Shown: piece after piece, positions 16,821 to 25,100 of the stretch | Layout: every line of letters starts with the position of its first letter | Numbering within the stretch: the stretch's first letter is position 1 | From: Puerhibacterium puerhi | Lineage (GTDB): Bacteria > Actinomycetota > Actinomycetes > Actinomycetales > Cellulomonadaceae | Length of the DNA stretch: 64,000 nt | Direction of reading: 5' to 3' | Assembly (NCBI RefSeq): GCF_009846865.1 | Contig: NZ_WUWN01000016.1 | Location: forward strand, 1-64,000 | The notes under the pieces: generated by a model | Seen by the model: the letters and a program-made list of their open reading frames with translations, nothing else | Database searches by the model: none | Told to the model about the DNA's origin: nothing | Made by a program: the position numbers and the translations under genes

Positions 16821-17230
16821 TTGAGGTACTCCGGGACGTCGGCGAGAGCGGCGTCGCGCTTCTCGATGTAGGCCTCGGCCAGCTTGTACGCCTCAGCGGA
16901 GCCGTCCTCGAAGGACCAGTACGACGTGCCGCCGGTCTTCGACTTCTTCTTGGTCAGCGTGACGACGGTGCCGTCGCCCAGGCACTCCTTGAGCTGGTTC
17001 ACGAGGGCCACGGCCTCGATCTGAGCGTTGAGGAAGAGGGTCGGCTCGACGCCCTTCTCGGCGGTCTCGAACACCGCCAGGTCAGCGAAGACCACGTCCT
17101 TGAGCTCGCCCTGGTAGCACGGGTGCTGCGGCTTGAACTCCTTGGGCTCGGCCAGGATGGCGAACGCGTTGGCGTGCTCGGCCGGCTTGAAGAACGAACG
17201 GTCGGACGCGGTGAACTTCTTGAGTGCCAA
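16817..17230 (-). CDS. SSB-like phage protein
   Basis: 137 residues. It starts LKKFTASDRSFFKPAEHANA and contains DVVFADLAVF and KKKSKTGGTSYWSFEDGS. These are typical of an actinophage family with an OB-like layout found beside exonuclease and helicase genes. Single-stranded DNA binding is inferred from context and from the Lys/aromatic C-terminal strands. Confidence 0.6.
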   Translation of the reverse strand: MALKKFTASDRSFFKPAEHANAFAILAEPKEFKPQHPCYQGELKDVVFADLAVFETAEKGVEPTLFLNAQIEAVALVNQLKECLGDGTVVTLTKKKSKTGGTSYWSFEDGSAEAYKLAEAYIEKRDAALADVPEYLK

Positions 17231-17242
17231 AGTGGATCTCCC

Positions 17243-17620
17243 TCAGTGGTTGTGCTTGCTGGTGCGGGCGAAGAGCAGGTCGATGTCAGTCCGCATGTCG
17301 CCGATGGCGTTCGCGAGCGCCTCGATGTTGTCGAGGACTGACTTGTCGAACTCGGGCTCGACGCGGACGCGGACGGTGCCGATGGCCGCCTCCCCCTCTC
17401 GGGAGCGGAGCGTCACGATCTCCTGCTGGAGTCGGTCGATCTCGTCGCGGGCCTGCGTCAGCTCGCGGCCGGCGTCCTCGTAGGCCTGGCGGTACTCGTT
17501 ATGCCGCACTCCGGCGGCCTCGGCGCGCTCCTCGGCGGAGTAGTACAGCCGCCGCCACGAGTCGGCGCTCGCCCTCCAGTAGTCCCTGTCCTCCCGCAGC
17601 CGCTTCTCGGTGCTACGCAT
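17243..17620 (-). CDS. Coiled-coil phage protein
   Basis: 125 residues, almost entirely charged heptads, for example RELTQARDEIDRLQQEIVTL. No enzymatic motif is seen. It sits between the SSB-like gene and the gene downstream of the exonuclease. Confidence 0.65.
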   Translation of the reverse strand: MRSTEKRLREDRDYWRASADSWRRLYYSAEERAEAAGVRHNEYRQAYEDAGRELTQARDEIDRLQQEIVTLRSREGEAAIGTVRVRVEPEFDKSVLDNIEALANAIGDMRTDIDLLFARTSKHNH

Positions 17621-18161
17621 TCAGGGCCTCCGTGCGTGCCTTGGCCGCGGCGGCAACGTCAGGCCGCGCGAACTCCGACTTGAACTTGAGGAACACCTGC
17701 TGGAGCTCCGACTTCGACGTGGCCGCCTCGATGGCCTCGAACACCGGCTCCCGCTTCGGCTCCTCGACGGGCGGGTTGGTGGCCGGCGTGGCGTCGGCCC
17801 ACGGGTCGTCGGCCTTCTCCTCGATGACCTCGCCATCCAGGACTCGCACCGCGACGTCGACCGGGGTCTCGGTGCTGTCCGCCGGGGGAGTGCCGTCAAG
17901 GCTAAACACCTTGTCCTCACCCTTGGCGCCTCGGTCGCTCAAGCGACGCGGCTTCGACGAGTCCTCCTGGCGCCACAGGCGCTCCACCTCGGTCACGAGC
18001 TGAACCAGAGTGAGGCCGTCGGTCTCGACACCGAACGCCTTCCCGAGATCCCGCTTGATCGACTCGGGCGAGCCGTGGGCGACAAGCCACGTCCCGTCCT
18101 GTGCGTATCGCTCCGATTCACGCCGCTTGAGCGTGATCGAGAGCCCCTCCTCAGATGCCAT
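17613..18161 (-). CDS. Unknown phage protein downstream of the exonuclease
   Basis: 182 residues. The N-terminal ~70 residues form a compact domain starting LSITLKRRESERYAQDGTWL. A long acidic linker with many Pro follows, then a helical C-terminus ATSKSELQQVFLKFKSEF. A perfect copy of the dispersed motif (17,895-17,910) lies inside the coding sequence. A promoter-like element lies 40 bp upstream. Confidence 0.7.
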   Translation of the reverse strand: MASEEGLSITLKRRESERYAQDGTWLVAHGSPESIKRDLGKAFGVETDGLTLVQLVTEVERLWRQEDSSKPRRLSDRGAKGEDKVFSLDGTPPADSTETPVDVAVRVLDGEVIEEKADDPWADATPATNPPVEEPKREPVFEAIEAATSKSELQQVFLKFKSEFARPDVAAAAKARTEALNA

Positions 18162-18200
18162 TCGGCTTCCTCCCGATGTCTGGGGTCCCTGCCAGGGGTA

Positions 18201-18230
18201 CTTCTAACCGATGTTGACTGGTCGTGTCAA
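18201..18230 (-). promoter_or_regulatory. Promoter-like element with dispersed motif
   Basis: On the minus strand TTGACA (18,230-18,225) and TAGAAG (18,206-18,201) are separated by 18 bp. The -35 box is part of a dispersed motif copy (18,226-18,241). The spacer shares CAACATCG with the element at 53,183-53,222. It would drive the gene at 18,161. Confidence 0.6.
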
Positions 18231-18232
18231 GC

Positions 18233-19141
18233 CTAAACACCGGGCCACTTTCTCGCCTGTCGCACCAGGTAGGGGACACCTCGACCCTGGCGCTGCCGGC
18301 GGGCCACGCGCAGGGTCCTCGGCTCCTTGCGACCAGGCTCGTAGTAATGCGTGTCGATGTACTGCGACTTGCCCGCGAGCTTGGTGATGGCGGACTTCGC
18401 CGCCACGAGGCGGGACTCGGCCGCCTTGAAGGCGTCGTCGGCGGTGATGAACTCCTGGGCCAACTGCTCAGGGATGATCTCCACCTTGCCCTCGATGATG
18501 CTGTCGTTGAGCCGCTTGAGTGCGCTCAGAGTCGCCGGATGGTCGTCCAGCGGGGGCTCCACGTCGCTGTCCAGGAGTGCGCGGAACTCGCGCACACGAG
18601 CCTCCAGCTCTTCCAGCCGGCTCGTGTCGCGCTCCACCACATACTCGCGGAAGTCCAGGAACGGGCCGATCACGGGCACGTACACCCGGGCGAGGTCCGT
18701 CTGGCAGAGCATCTGCCAGTCCACCTGTGCCAGGTAGTAGGGCGGGATCTCATCCGTGCCCTCCTTGCCCCAGCCATCCCACTTGGCCGTGCTCTTCGCC
18801 TCGGCGCCGATGCGCTCGAAGTCCGTGGTCAGCGCCAGCGCGTCCAGCGTGGCGATGCCCCAGTCCTCGAACGGGACGGTCACCTGCTCCTCGTAGTCGA
18901 GGAGGTCCGGGTGGCGATCACGCCACCACGCCAGGATCGACGGCTCCAGGTAGGTGCCACGACTCTGCGAGTCCGTGGTCACCTCCTCGCGCGGGACCCT
19001 GCCCTTCATCTCCAGCCAGGTCGCCAGGGGAGAGGACCACGGGGACACCCCGAGGATCGCCGCCACCTTGCTCCCGGACACCAGCTTGGACCACGCCTCA
19101 CTGCCCGGCGTGAGGTCCACGTCCTGCGTGCTAACGCTCAA
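18233..19141 (-). CDS. YqaJ-type/RecB-like viral exonuclease
   Basis: 302 residues from TTG 19141. The start PGSEAWSKLVSGSKVAAILG, followed by VSPWSSPLATW, is the hallmark of the YqaJ viral recombinase family. GTYLEPSILAWW, TLDALALTTD and IGAEAKST supply the acidic/Lys nuclease core. It would resect DNA ends for recombination or replication. No RecT-like annealing protein is obvious next to it. The stop TAG lies inside a dispersed motif copy. Confidence 0.85.
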   Translation of the reverse strand: MSVSTQDVDLTPGSEAWSKLVSGSKVAAILGVSPWSSPLATWLEMKGRVPREEVTTDSQSRGTYLEPSILAWWRDRHPDLLDYEEQVTVPFEDWGIATLDALALTTDFERIGAEAKSTAKWDGWGKEGTDEIPPYYLAQVDWQMLCQTDLARVYVPVIGPFLDFREYVVERDTSRLEELEARVREFRALLDSDVEPPLDDHPATLSALKRLNDSIIEGKVEIIPEQLAQEFITADDAFKAAESRLVAAKSAITKLAGKSQYIDTHYYEPGRKEPRTLRVARRQRQGRGVPYLVRQARKWPGV

Positions 19142-19405
19142 CTAGAGCCACCCTTCGATCTCGCGTGCGTCGGTCGGGGTGAGGTAGAGCCGCAGGCAGT
19201 CGTCCACCTCCGGCACCTCGCCGATCTCCTCGAACGGGATCACCTCCAGACCCTGACGCTTCGCCTCAGCCAGCGCCGCGGCGAGGCCCTCGTCGTCCGT
19301 TGCGTCGTCGACCGGCGTCTCGATGTAGAGATCGCCGCCCTCCCAGTCGAGGACCAGCTCCGTGCCGGCCCCAAACAGGATGACGCTCTTCCCCCTGGGT
19401 GCCAC
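19142..19405 (-). CDS. Small acidic phage protein
   Basis: 87 residues from GTG 19405, which has GAGGGAG 7 nt upstream. Beta-rich start VILFGAGTELVLDWEGGDL, then acidic helices and DCLRLYLTPTDAREIEGWL. It is of unknown function. Its stop abuts the TTG start of the exonuclease (TAGTTG). Confidence 0.65.
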   Translation of the reverse strand: MAPRGKSVILFGAGTELVLDWEGGDLYIETPVDDATDDEGLAAALAEAKRQGLEVIPFEEIGEVPEVDDCLRLYLTPTDAREIEGWL

Positions 19406-19476
19406 TCCTTGACTCCCTCTCAATGTAAACCGTTGACGCCCCTCGCGCCGTCAAGGCTTTCTACCCTGGCAACGGA

Positions 19477-19526
19477 ACGGGGCGCAAGGCCCGGCGAACC
19501 TTTTCACCCTCGGCCTCACGCCCCGT
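19477..19526 (-). terminator. GC-rich hairpin after the candidate repressor
   Basis: ACGGGGCG (19,477-19,484) pairs with CGCCCCGT (19,519-19,526), and an inner AGGCC/GGCCT extends the stem. There is no T tract on either strand. It probably separates repressor transcription from the replication operon. Confidence 0.45.
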
Positions 19527-19559
19527 CGAAGAGGATGCCCCGCTAGAGGGGCTTGCGGG

Positions 19560-20015
19560 TCACTCCCGCGATGGCAGAGCTCGCTCCACCTTGTCGGGGA
19601 CCCGGATCAGGTCAGTGTCTATGCCCGGGCGCGCCGGCACGGCGAAGAAGTAGGGCTCGACGTCGGGGTCGTAGTGGACCACCCGGCCACTCTTCTGCAA
19701 CTTCGCCTTCCAAGACTCCAGGCGCCGAAGGCCATCCTCGGGCACGGGGAGACCCGCGCGGCGTCGTGCCTCGCGGGTCAGCATCACGTAGTGCCCTCGG
19801 TTGCGGTGTTCGTCCCGGACCTTCCAGGGAAGTAGTTGCGGATCCCACGCGACTCGGCGCTTGAGCCCGCGCCGACGCCCGTAGTTGGACCACATCTGAA
19901 TCGTGGTCTCGATGTTGTACTTCTCGCGGTAGCGGTCAACCATCTGCGGGTAGGTGGCCCCCTCATCGAACCAACGCTTGACCTCAGTGTGGTCCTGGAT
20001 CTTGCTCGCCGGCAT
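19560..20015 (-). CDS. Candidate immunity repressor / DNA-binding regulator
   Basis: 151 residues from ATG 20015, preceded by GGGAGGGGAAG. The N-terminal ~60 residues contain a helix-turn-helix: KRWFDEGATYPQMVDRYREK and IQMWSNYGRRRGLKRR, with a very basic recognition end. The rest is REARRRAGLPVPEDG and a compact domain ending ARPGIDTDLIRVP. It is a well-conserved actinophage type, sometimes labelled repressor. Position supports this: it faces the only rightward gene of the left arm across a 166-bp region holding motif copies. No other repressor candidate is visible. Confidence 0.55.
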   Translation of the reverse strand: MPASKIQDHTEVKRWFDEGATYPQMVDRYREKYNIETTIQMWSNYGRRRGLKRRVAWDPQLLPWKVRDEHRNRGHYVMLTREARRRAGLPVPEDGLRRLESWKAKLQKSGRVVHYDPDVEPYFFAVPARPGIDTDLIRVPDKVERALPSRE

Positions 20016-20181
20016 CGTTCTTCCCCTCCCTTCGCGCTTGGCGTCTACTACTGCTCTGACTGGATCGTCCACCCGCTCAACCCTGCTGTCAAGGGTGAAC
20101 AGTGCCCCAGTGTTGCACGACTAAACACCTCGCGCCTACGCTAGACACCCATCGAAGAACACAGGACGCGGGTGAAATTGC

Positions 20182-20430
20182 ATGGCACGCAAACAGGTAG
20201 TGGTCTGCGACGTCTGCGAGGCTGTGGGTAAGCCCACAACCCGCTATCGGATCACGCGAGAGGGTCAGCGATTCGAGGTTGACCTCTGCGTGGATCACGC
20301 CAAGCGCATCGAGGCGCTCCTGTCCGGCAAGGCCAGTGCGCGAGCAACCCCTGCACGGTTCGAAGACACGTTCGCGACCTTCGAGGAGATCGAGGCGCGC
20401 AAGCGGCAGCGCCAGAGCGAGAGCGCCTGA
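20182..20430 (+). CDS. Lsr2-dimerisation-like small protein with a zinc knuckle
   Basis: 82 residues and the only rightward gene in the left arm. After a Cys pair (VVCDVCEAVG) it reads YRITREGQRFEVDLCVDHAK. This aligns with the Lsr2 N-terminal hairpin and helix (in this prophage VRFALDGKAYEIDLSAAHAK). The second Cys and the His could complete a zinc site. No AT-hook or R-G-R tail is present. It may modulate Lsr2-like xenogeneic silencing. Divergence from the candidate repressor suggests it is part of the genetic switch. No strong Shine-Dalgarno is seen. Confidence 0.65.
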   Translation: MARKQVVVCDVCEAVGKPTTRYRITREGQRFEVDLCVDHAKRIEALLSGKASARATPARFEDTFATFEEIEARKRQRQSESA

Positions 20431-20441
20431 GACAGCAAGAG

Positions 20442-20478
20442 AGCCCCCTCACCCGCCGGGAAGGCGAGCGAGGGGGCT
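20442..20478. terminator. Bidirectional terminator between convergent genes
   Basis: AGCCCCCTC (20,442-20,450) pairs with GAGGGGGCT (20,470-20,478). It lies between the end of the rightward gene at 20,430 and the end of the holin at 20,495. Confidence 0.75.
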
Positions 20479-20494
20479 AGTTGCTTCTGGGGGG

Positions 20495-20683
20495 TCACTC
20501 CGACTCGGAGCTCTCCGCGGGCGTGTTGGCGTCAGCGAGGCCAAGCAGGGCGTTCAGGAGGAGTCCCCAGAGGGCACCCTCCTCGCCGTTCAGCAGGCCG
20601 TAGCCAACGGCAACGGCAACGGCAGCGTTGCCGACGCGGTACAGGTATCGCCGCGTCTTGGCGCTGGGCATCTTGAACTTCAT
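20495..20683 (-). CDS. Holin-like protein
   Basis: 62 residues with a basic N-terminus, then two hydrophobic segments (VGNAAVAVAVGYGLL and EEGALWGLLLNALLGLADA) and a charged tail, the layout of small actinophage holins. It is next to the endolysin and XhlA-like genes. GGAGG precedes ATG 20683. A terminator hairpin stands just upstream. Confidence 0.75.
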   Translation of the reverse strand: MKFKMPSAKTRRYLYRVGNAAVAVAVGYGLLNGEEGALWGLLLNALLGLADANTPAESSESE

Positions 20684-20717
20684 GGTCCCTCCAAATGCCC
20701 TTCTGAGGGCATGAGAA

Positions 20718-20746
20718 AAGCCCCTAGGGCAATCACCCTGGGGCTT
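20718..20746 (-). terminator. Terminator just upstream of the holin
   Basis: On the minus strand AAGCCCCAGGG pairs with CCCTAGGGGCTT and is followed by TTTTC. The flank GGCATGAGAAAAGCCC (20,708-20,723, plus strand) is shared exactly with the terminators before the major tail and major capsid genes. Confidence 0.75.
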
Positions 20747-20771
20747 GCGGGTTGGTGGCGGAGAGGGGCGC

Positions 20772-21014
20772 CTAGGCCCCTAGAACGCGGCTCAGGACTT
20801 CTCCGAGACCGGCGCCGCCGACCATTGAGGCTCCGGCGATAATCCAGAGTCGACGCTCGATGTTGCGAATGCGGGCTTCGTGATCGTCCCGGGAATCGTT
20901 CAGCTCCTTGAGCTGCCCTTCGATGCGAATGACCCGCTCCCTCGTATCAAGGCTTACTTCGTAGATGGATTCGAGGGAGACCTTGGCGTGCGGGTTTTCC
21001 GACAAGGGAGTCAC
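20772..21014 (-). CDS. XhlA-like holin accessory protein
   Basis: 80 residues. A coiled coil (IRIEGQLKELNDSRDDHEAR) is followed by one C-terminal transmembrane helix (LWIIAGASMVGGAGLGEVL), the layout of haemolysin XhlA proteins that cooperate with holin and endolysin. GTG 21014 overlaps the endolysin stop. Confidence 0.8.
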   Translation of the reverse strand: MTPLSENPHAKVSLESIYEVSLDTRERVIRIEGQLKELNDSRDDHEARIRNIERRLWIIAGASMVGGAGLGEVLSRVLGA

Positions 21015-22009
21015 CCCGCGTTGGTCAGCGTGACCGTGAGGCCGTCAAGCGCCTCGTCGATCTTGTCGAGGACGGCCTTCTTGATCGCCTCGCCATCCAG
21101 GCCCTTGGACTGCGCGAGCGCAGCGACGGCAGCCTCCAGGCCGTTGATCTTCGCGGCGTCGCGCTCGGTCTTCGCCTGCGAGGCCATGAGCTTGGCCGGC
21201 CAGTCGGGCGTGACACCCTTGACCAGCGTGCTGTCGAGGCGGGCGATGGCGGCCATGAGCTTGGCCGGCCAGTCGGGCGTGACACCCTTGACCAGCGTGC
21301 TGTCGAGGCGGGCGATGGCGGCCATGAGGTTGGCCGTCCAGGGCACGCCGTCCTTGCCGGTGCGCGGCACCTTGTTGCCGTTCAGCAGGACCTTCTCGGC
21401 GGCGCGCTTGAAGTCGAGGATCTCCTTGAGGGCAGCATCCTGCGCGGGGGTCATGTCATCCTCCTCGGGCTTCTCGCCCTTGTGTTTGTCCTTGGTCGGG
21501 TCGTAGACCAGGTGCCACGGCTCCTGGATCCGGCCCCGGCCCTCCGTCTCCGTCCAGCCGTGCTCGGCGAGGATCGGGAAGGCCTTCTTGCGACGGGGGT
21601 TGTCGAAGTCGCCCACGCCGCCGAAGTCGATGACGTCGACAGCCAGGGCCCAGCCGTGGTTCGAGATGCCGGGCGGGGCAGCGTGCGCGGTGCCGGTGAA
21701 GTGGTAGCGCCGGCCCTGCCAGACGCAGCAGGCCGTCTCGCTCGCCTTGGCCACGCGGTGCCGCGCGAGGAAGAACTCGACCTGCTCGTCGTAGGTGCGG
21801 TTCCAGCCGCGGACGCGGAGCTTGATGCCGGTGCGCCGCTCGACATCGGCGATGGCGCGGTTCCACGACTCGGCAGCGTCCTTGCGCAGGAACGCGCGCT
21901 GGTCGCCGCTGTTGCCGTGCTTTCCGTAGGGCATGAGTTCGGCCAGTAGCCCCGGAGGGCACTGGCCGTTGGTGTATGTCTTGCCGCCGAAGGTTTTTGT
22001 CGCGGCCAT
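21011..22009 (-). CDS. Endolysin, M15-type peptidase with C-terminal repeats
   Basis: 332 residues. The first ~165 residues are a VanY/M15 zinc peptidase: ISNHGWALAVDVIDFGG (H and D ligands) and EPWHLVYDP (third ligand with the WH pair). An RGWNRTYDEQ substrate loop precedes them. It should cut cross-links or stem-peptide bonds of peptidoglycan. The C-terminal part is helical and contains a 23-residue unit present twice exactly plus a partial copy. It may be a linker or wall-binding region. Confidence 0.9.
   Translation of the reverse strand: MAATKTFGGKTYTNGQCPPGLLAELMPYGKHGNSGDQRAFLRKDAAESWNRAIADVERRTGIKLRVRGWNRTYDEQVEFFLARHRVAKASETACCVWQGRRYHFTGTAHAAPPGISNHGWALAVDVIDFGGVGDFDNPRRKKAFPILAEHGWTETEGRGRIQEPWHLVYDPTKDKHKGEKPEEDDMTPAQDAALKEILDFKRAAEKVLLNGNKVPRTGKDGVPWTANLMAAIARLDSTLVKGVTPDWPAKLMAAIARLDSTLVKGVTPDWPAKLMASQAKTERDAAKINGLEAAVAALAQSKGLDGEAIKKAVLDKIDEALDGLTVTLTNAG
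21186..21323 (-). repeat. Perfect 69-bp tandem duplication in the endolysin gene
   Basis: Units 21,186-21,254 and 21,255-21,323 are identical, and a diverged third copy begins at 21,324. Identity at third positions indicates a recent in-frame duplication. Confidence 0.9.
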
Positions 22010-22015
22010 AGAGCC

Positions 22016-22195
22016 TCACATTCCAGTTGTCTCGGAGCTGTCGGGGGCGTCGGCCTCGTCGCCCACAAGGGCAGAGGCCTCATCCGCGGTCAGCCAGCCG
22101 AGAGCCACCGCGCCACGGATGTTGCGCTCCGTGAGCCCGTCGTGGTCCTTCATCGCCCAGCGCTCGATGTACCGCTGTCCGTGCGCGTCAGCCAT
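22016..22195 (-). CDS. Small phage protein between tail fibre and endolysin
   Basis: 59 residues from ATG 22195, overlapping the tail-fibre end by 8 bp. KDHDGLTERNIRGAVALGWL and TADEASALVG form a compact helical domain like the small XkdX-type proteins found after tail-fibre genes. Confidence 0.7.
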   Translation of the reverse strand: MADAHGQRYIERWAMKDHDGLTERNIRGAVALGWLTADEASALVGDEADAPDSSETTGM

Positions 22196-25100
22196 TGGGC
22201 TCCTCGCTCTCCTCCGGGTCATACCCGTAGATCTCGCTGATGATGTCGTCGTCGGCGAACTTGTCGTAGACCGGGCTCGGCTGCCATGCCGTGGGCTCCT
22301 TGCCCTCCAGCACCTCAATGCGGTTGGTCAAGTCCCGCAGCACGAGGATCAGCTCGGCCGCCAGGCGGTCGTAGGCGAAGCCGTTCGGCTTGCCGTCCAC
22401 ATCGCGCGTGACGAGCTCCGGCGCGATGTCCTGCACCTCTTCGACCACCACGCCGACCTGCCTCGTGGTCGGAAGGTCATCGCCTCGCATCCGGGCGTCG
22501 ATGGCCGCCTGCTTGTCCAACCATGACCGCACCGGCATGTGCAGCAGGCGCGTGTTCGGCTCCACGTCCTGGACGTCGTACTTGTACTGCTTGAGGGACG
22601 TGGAGCGCGCCAGGGTGTAGTCGGACGAGATGTAGACGTTCGCGCCGGCCGACGTGGTGCGCAGGTAGACGGATCGGCTACGGACGCGCGGGCCATCGGT
22701 GGTCGCCATGACCTCAAGAAGGCCCCAGCCGCGATTGTCGTTGCCGCCGTAGATCTGCAAGCCCGGGTCGCCCGGGGTTCGCAGGATGTGCCCAAGGCGG
22801 TTGCCAGTGTCCGCTCCGAAGAACTCCATGATGGTCTCGCCGCTGGATACCTCGGGCGACACGCGGAACATCATCTTGTCGAGCGGCGAGCTGATCGAGA
22901 GCGACTGGGCTGTATACGAGCCGCGCTGCACACCCTTCTCGTCGTAGATGAGCATGCCGCCTTCCCAGAGCTGAAGGCGTCGCACATCCTTGGCGTCTCG
23001 GTACACCTGGATCGGAAGGCCGGCGGTGCTGATCTGAGTCGTCCAGCGATAGACGTCGTTACTGTCGTACAACCAGATGCCGGGGCGCGTGATGTCGTTC
23101 GAGGCGTTGCTCAGAACCATGCGGGTAGCGGAAGAGGCTGTCTGGACGATGGCGCCGGTGATGACCTTGCCGTTGAGGGCGTTGGCGGCGATCTTGTCCG
23201 CCGTGATGGCGTTGGCAGCGATCTTCCCTGCGGTGACCGCGTTCGCCTCGATCTTGTCGGCCGTGACCGCATTGGCCGCGAGCTTGTCCGTGGTGACGGC
23301 GTTCGACTTGAGCTTGTCCGCGGTGATGGCACCATCGACGATGAGCGAAGAGTCGGCGGCGTTCGTGAGCGTCGGGTTCACAACGAGCAAAGAGCCGCTA
23401 GAAAACCACGTCTTCTGTAGATATACGCTGATCGAAACGACGCCCGGCTTCGGCGTGAAGATGAAGTCGAGGTAGGGGATGTCGGCGCCGAACGCATTCG
23501 CGGCGATGGGGTCCGAGTTGAGGTACTCCAGGGTGGTGCCCGCGTCCTGCCCCTGGGTGGCGACAACCCAGCGCACCTGGCGCGTGACGCCAGAGGGCAT
23601 GGAGCCCGCGATGCCTACCCCGACCCGGAGGCGGTAGGACGCCCCCGGCTCCACATCGAAGGCCTGCTCGCGGCCGTTGCGTGCGGTGTACCCAGAGCCG
23701 AGCCGGATCGCATACCCGAAATTGCCGTCGGTGGTGTTGCCCCCGTCAGCCTTGATGCACCAACCAACGTCCGAATCTTTGAATGCCTGCACCGTGGAGC
23801 CCGACCAGCCCCCGTGCGGCTCGACGCCGGCGGCCGGGTCCCAGGGGATCATGTTCGGCCCCGAGCCGATGATGACCTCCGACGCGAGCACACGCCCTGC
23901 GGCGATCTTCTTCGCCCACAGGTTCTCTGCGACGGCAGTGTTGAAGCCCGCCCCAACGGCGGTGATCTGGTCGGCGTTCAGCTTGACGAAGGAGCCGACG
24001 GCGCCGGCAACCTCTTGGGCGTTCACCTGCCGCGCACCCACGGCGCCATCCACGATGAGGGACGCATCGCTCATCGCATACATGGCGACGAACGCGACCT
24101 CGAACACGGTCCCGGCGGCTCCGCTGGCATGCACCGACACGCTCATGCGGTCGCGGTTGGTGTACATCGCGAACGACCCGCCGGAGAGCCCGTCGCTCGT
24201 GAGCGTCACCCACTGCCCGCGTGTTGCGGTCGAGGCGTCGAGCTCGTTGGTCAAGAGCGGCCACGCGTTGCTAGCCCCGTCGCGGAACAGACCTGCGCGG
24301 AGGCGAAGTCGCCCCGTCGAGCCGGACACCACGCGAGCGCGCATGACGAACCGGAACCGCTTACCCCCCTCAACCTGCGGAGTGTCCCCGCTGGTCGGCC
24401 ACGCGGCATTGGGAACGCTGTAGTCGTTCGTCGTGGGCGCGAACCGCATCACCGGTGTCGGGGCGCCGTCCGGCCCATCCTGGACGGTGGTGTAGGACGC
24501 AGCGCCAGCGTTCACCCAGCCCTGCCCACCCTGGGCGAAGTCGGGCTCGGCGAGTAGGTTCGCGCCGCTGCCGATGACGACCTCGTCCGCGAGCACCTTC
24601 CCCGCGGCGATCTTCTTCGCCCAGAGGTTCTCGGCGACCGCAGTCTGGAAGCCGGCGCCGATGGCCGTGATCTGGTCGGCCCGCAGGTCCAGGAAGGTGC
24701 CGACGGCGCCGGCCACCTCCTCGGCGTCCAGCCGCGCGGTGGCGATAGTCCCGGACGTGATCTTGGACGCGGCCAGGTTCGGGATGATCGTCGGGTCGAG
24801 CCCGTAGGGCTGCCAGTCGGTCCCGTCCCAGCGCCACGCTGCGGTGCGAGCCCCAGAGGCGTTGCGCTGCTCCCAGACCGCACCCACGGGCCGTCCGGCG
24901 CCATCCGCCTTCGTCGGCGCCGCGGTGCTGCTGGTGAGCAGTTTCTCGGCGAGGTCAGCCGCTTCCTGTGCGCGCTCGATGCTGTCCGGCAGCGTCGTGG
25001 TGATCGCCGTCTCAGCCTTGTCGAGCCGGGTGTTGAGACCGCCGAGCTGGGTGTTGAGCTGCCCCATCTCGTTGTTGAGCTCGGTACGCGCCTCGTTCAA

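Larger units (their letters stand above)
10798..20129 (-). repeat. Dispersed 16-bp motif, left-arm copies
   Basis: Copies read on the minus strand, consensus GGTGTNNAGNCTTGAC: 10,798-10,813; 11,514-11,529; 15,793-15,808; 17,895-17,910; 18,226-18,241; 19,450-19,465; 20,088-20,103; and a partial copy at 20,119-20,129. All point with transcription. Several span the stop of one gene and the start of the next. None was found in the structural gene region. Confidence 0.75.
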
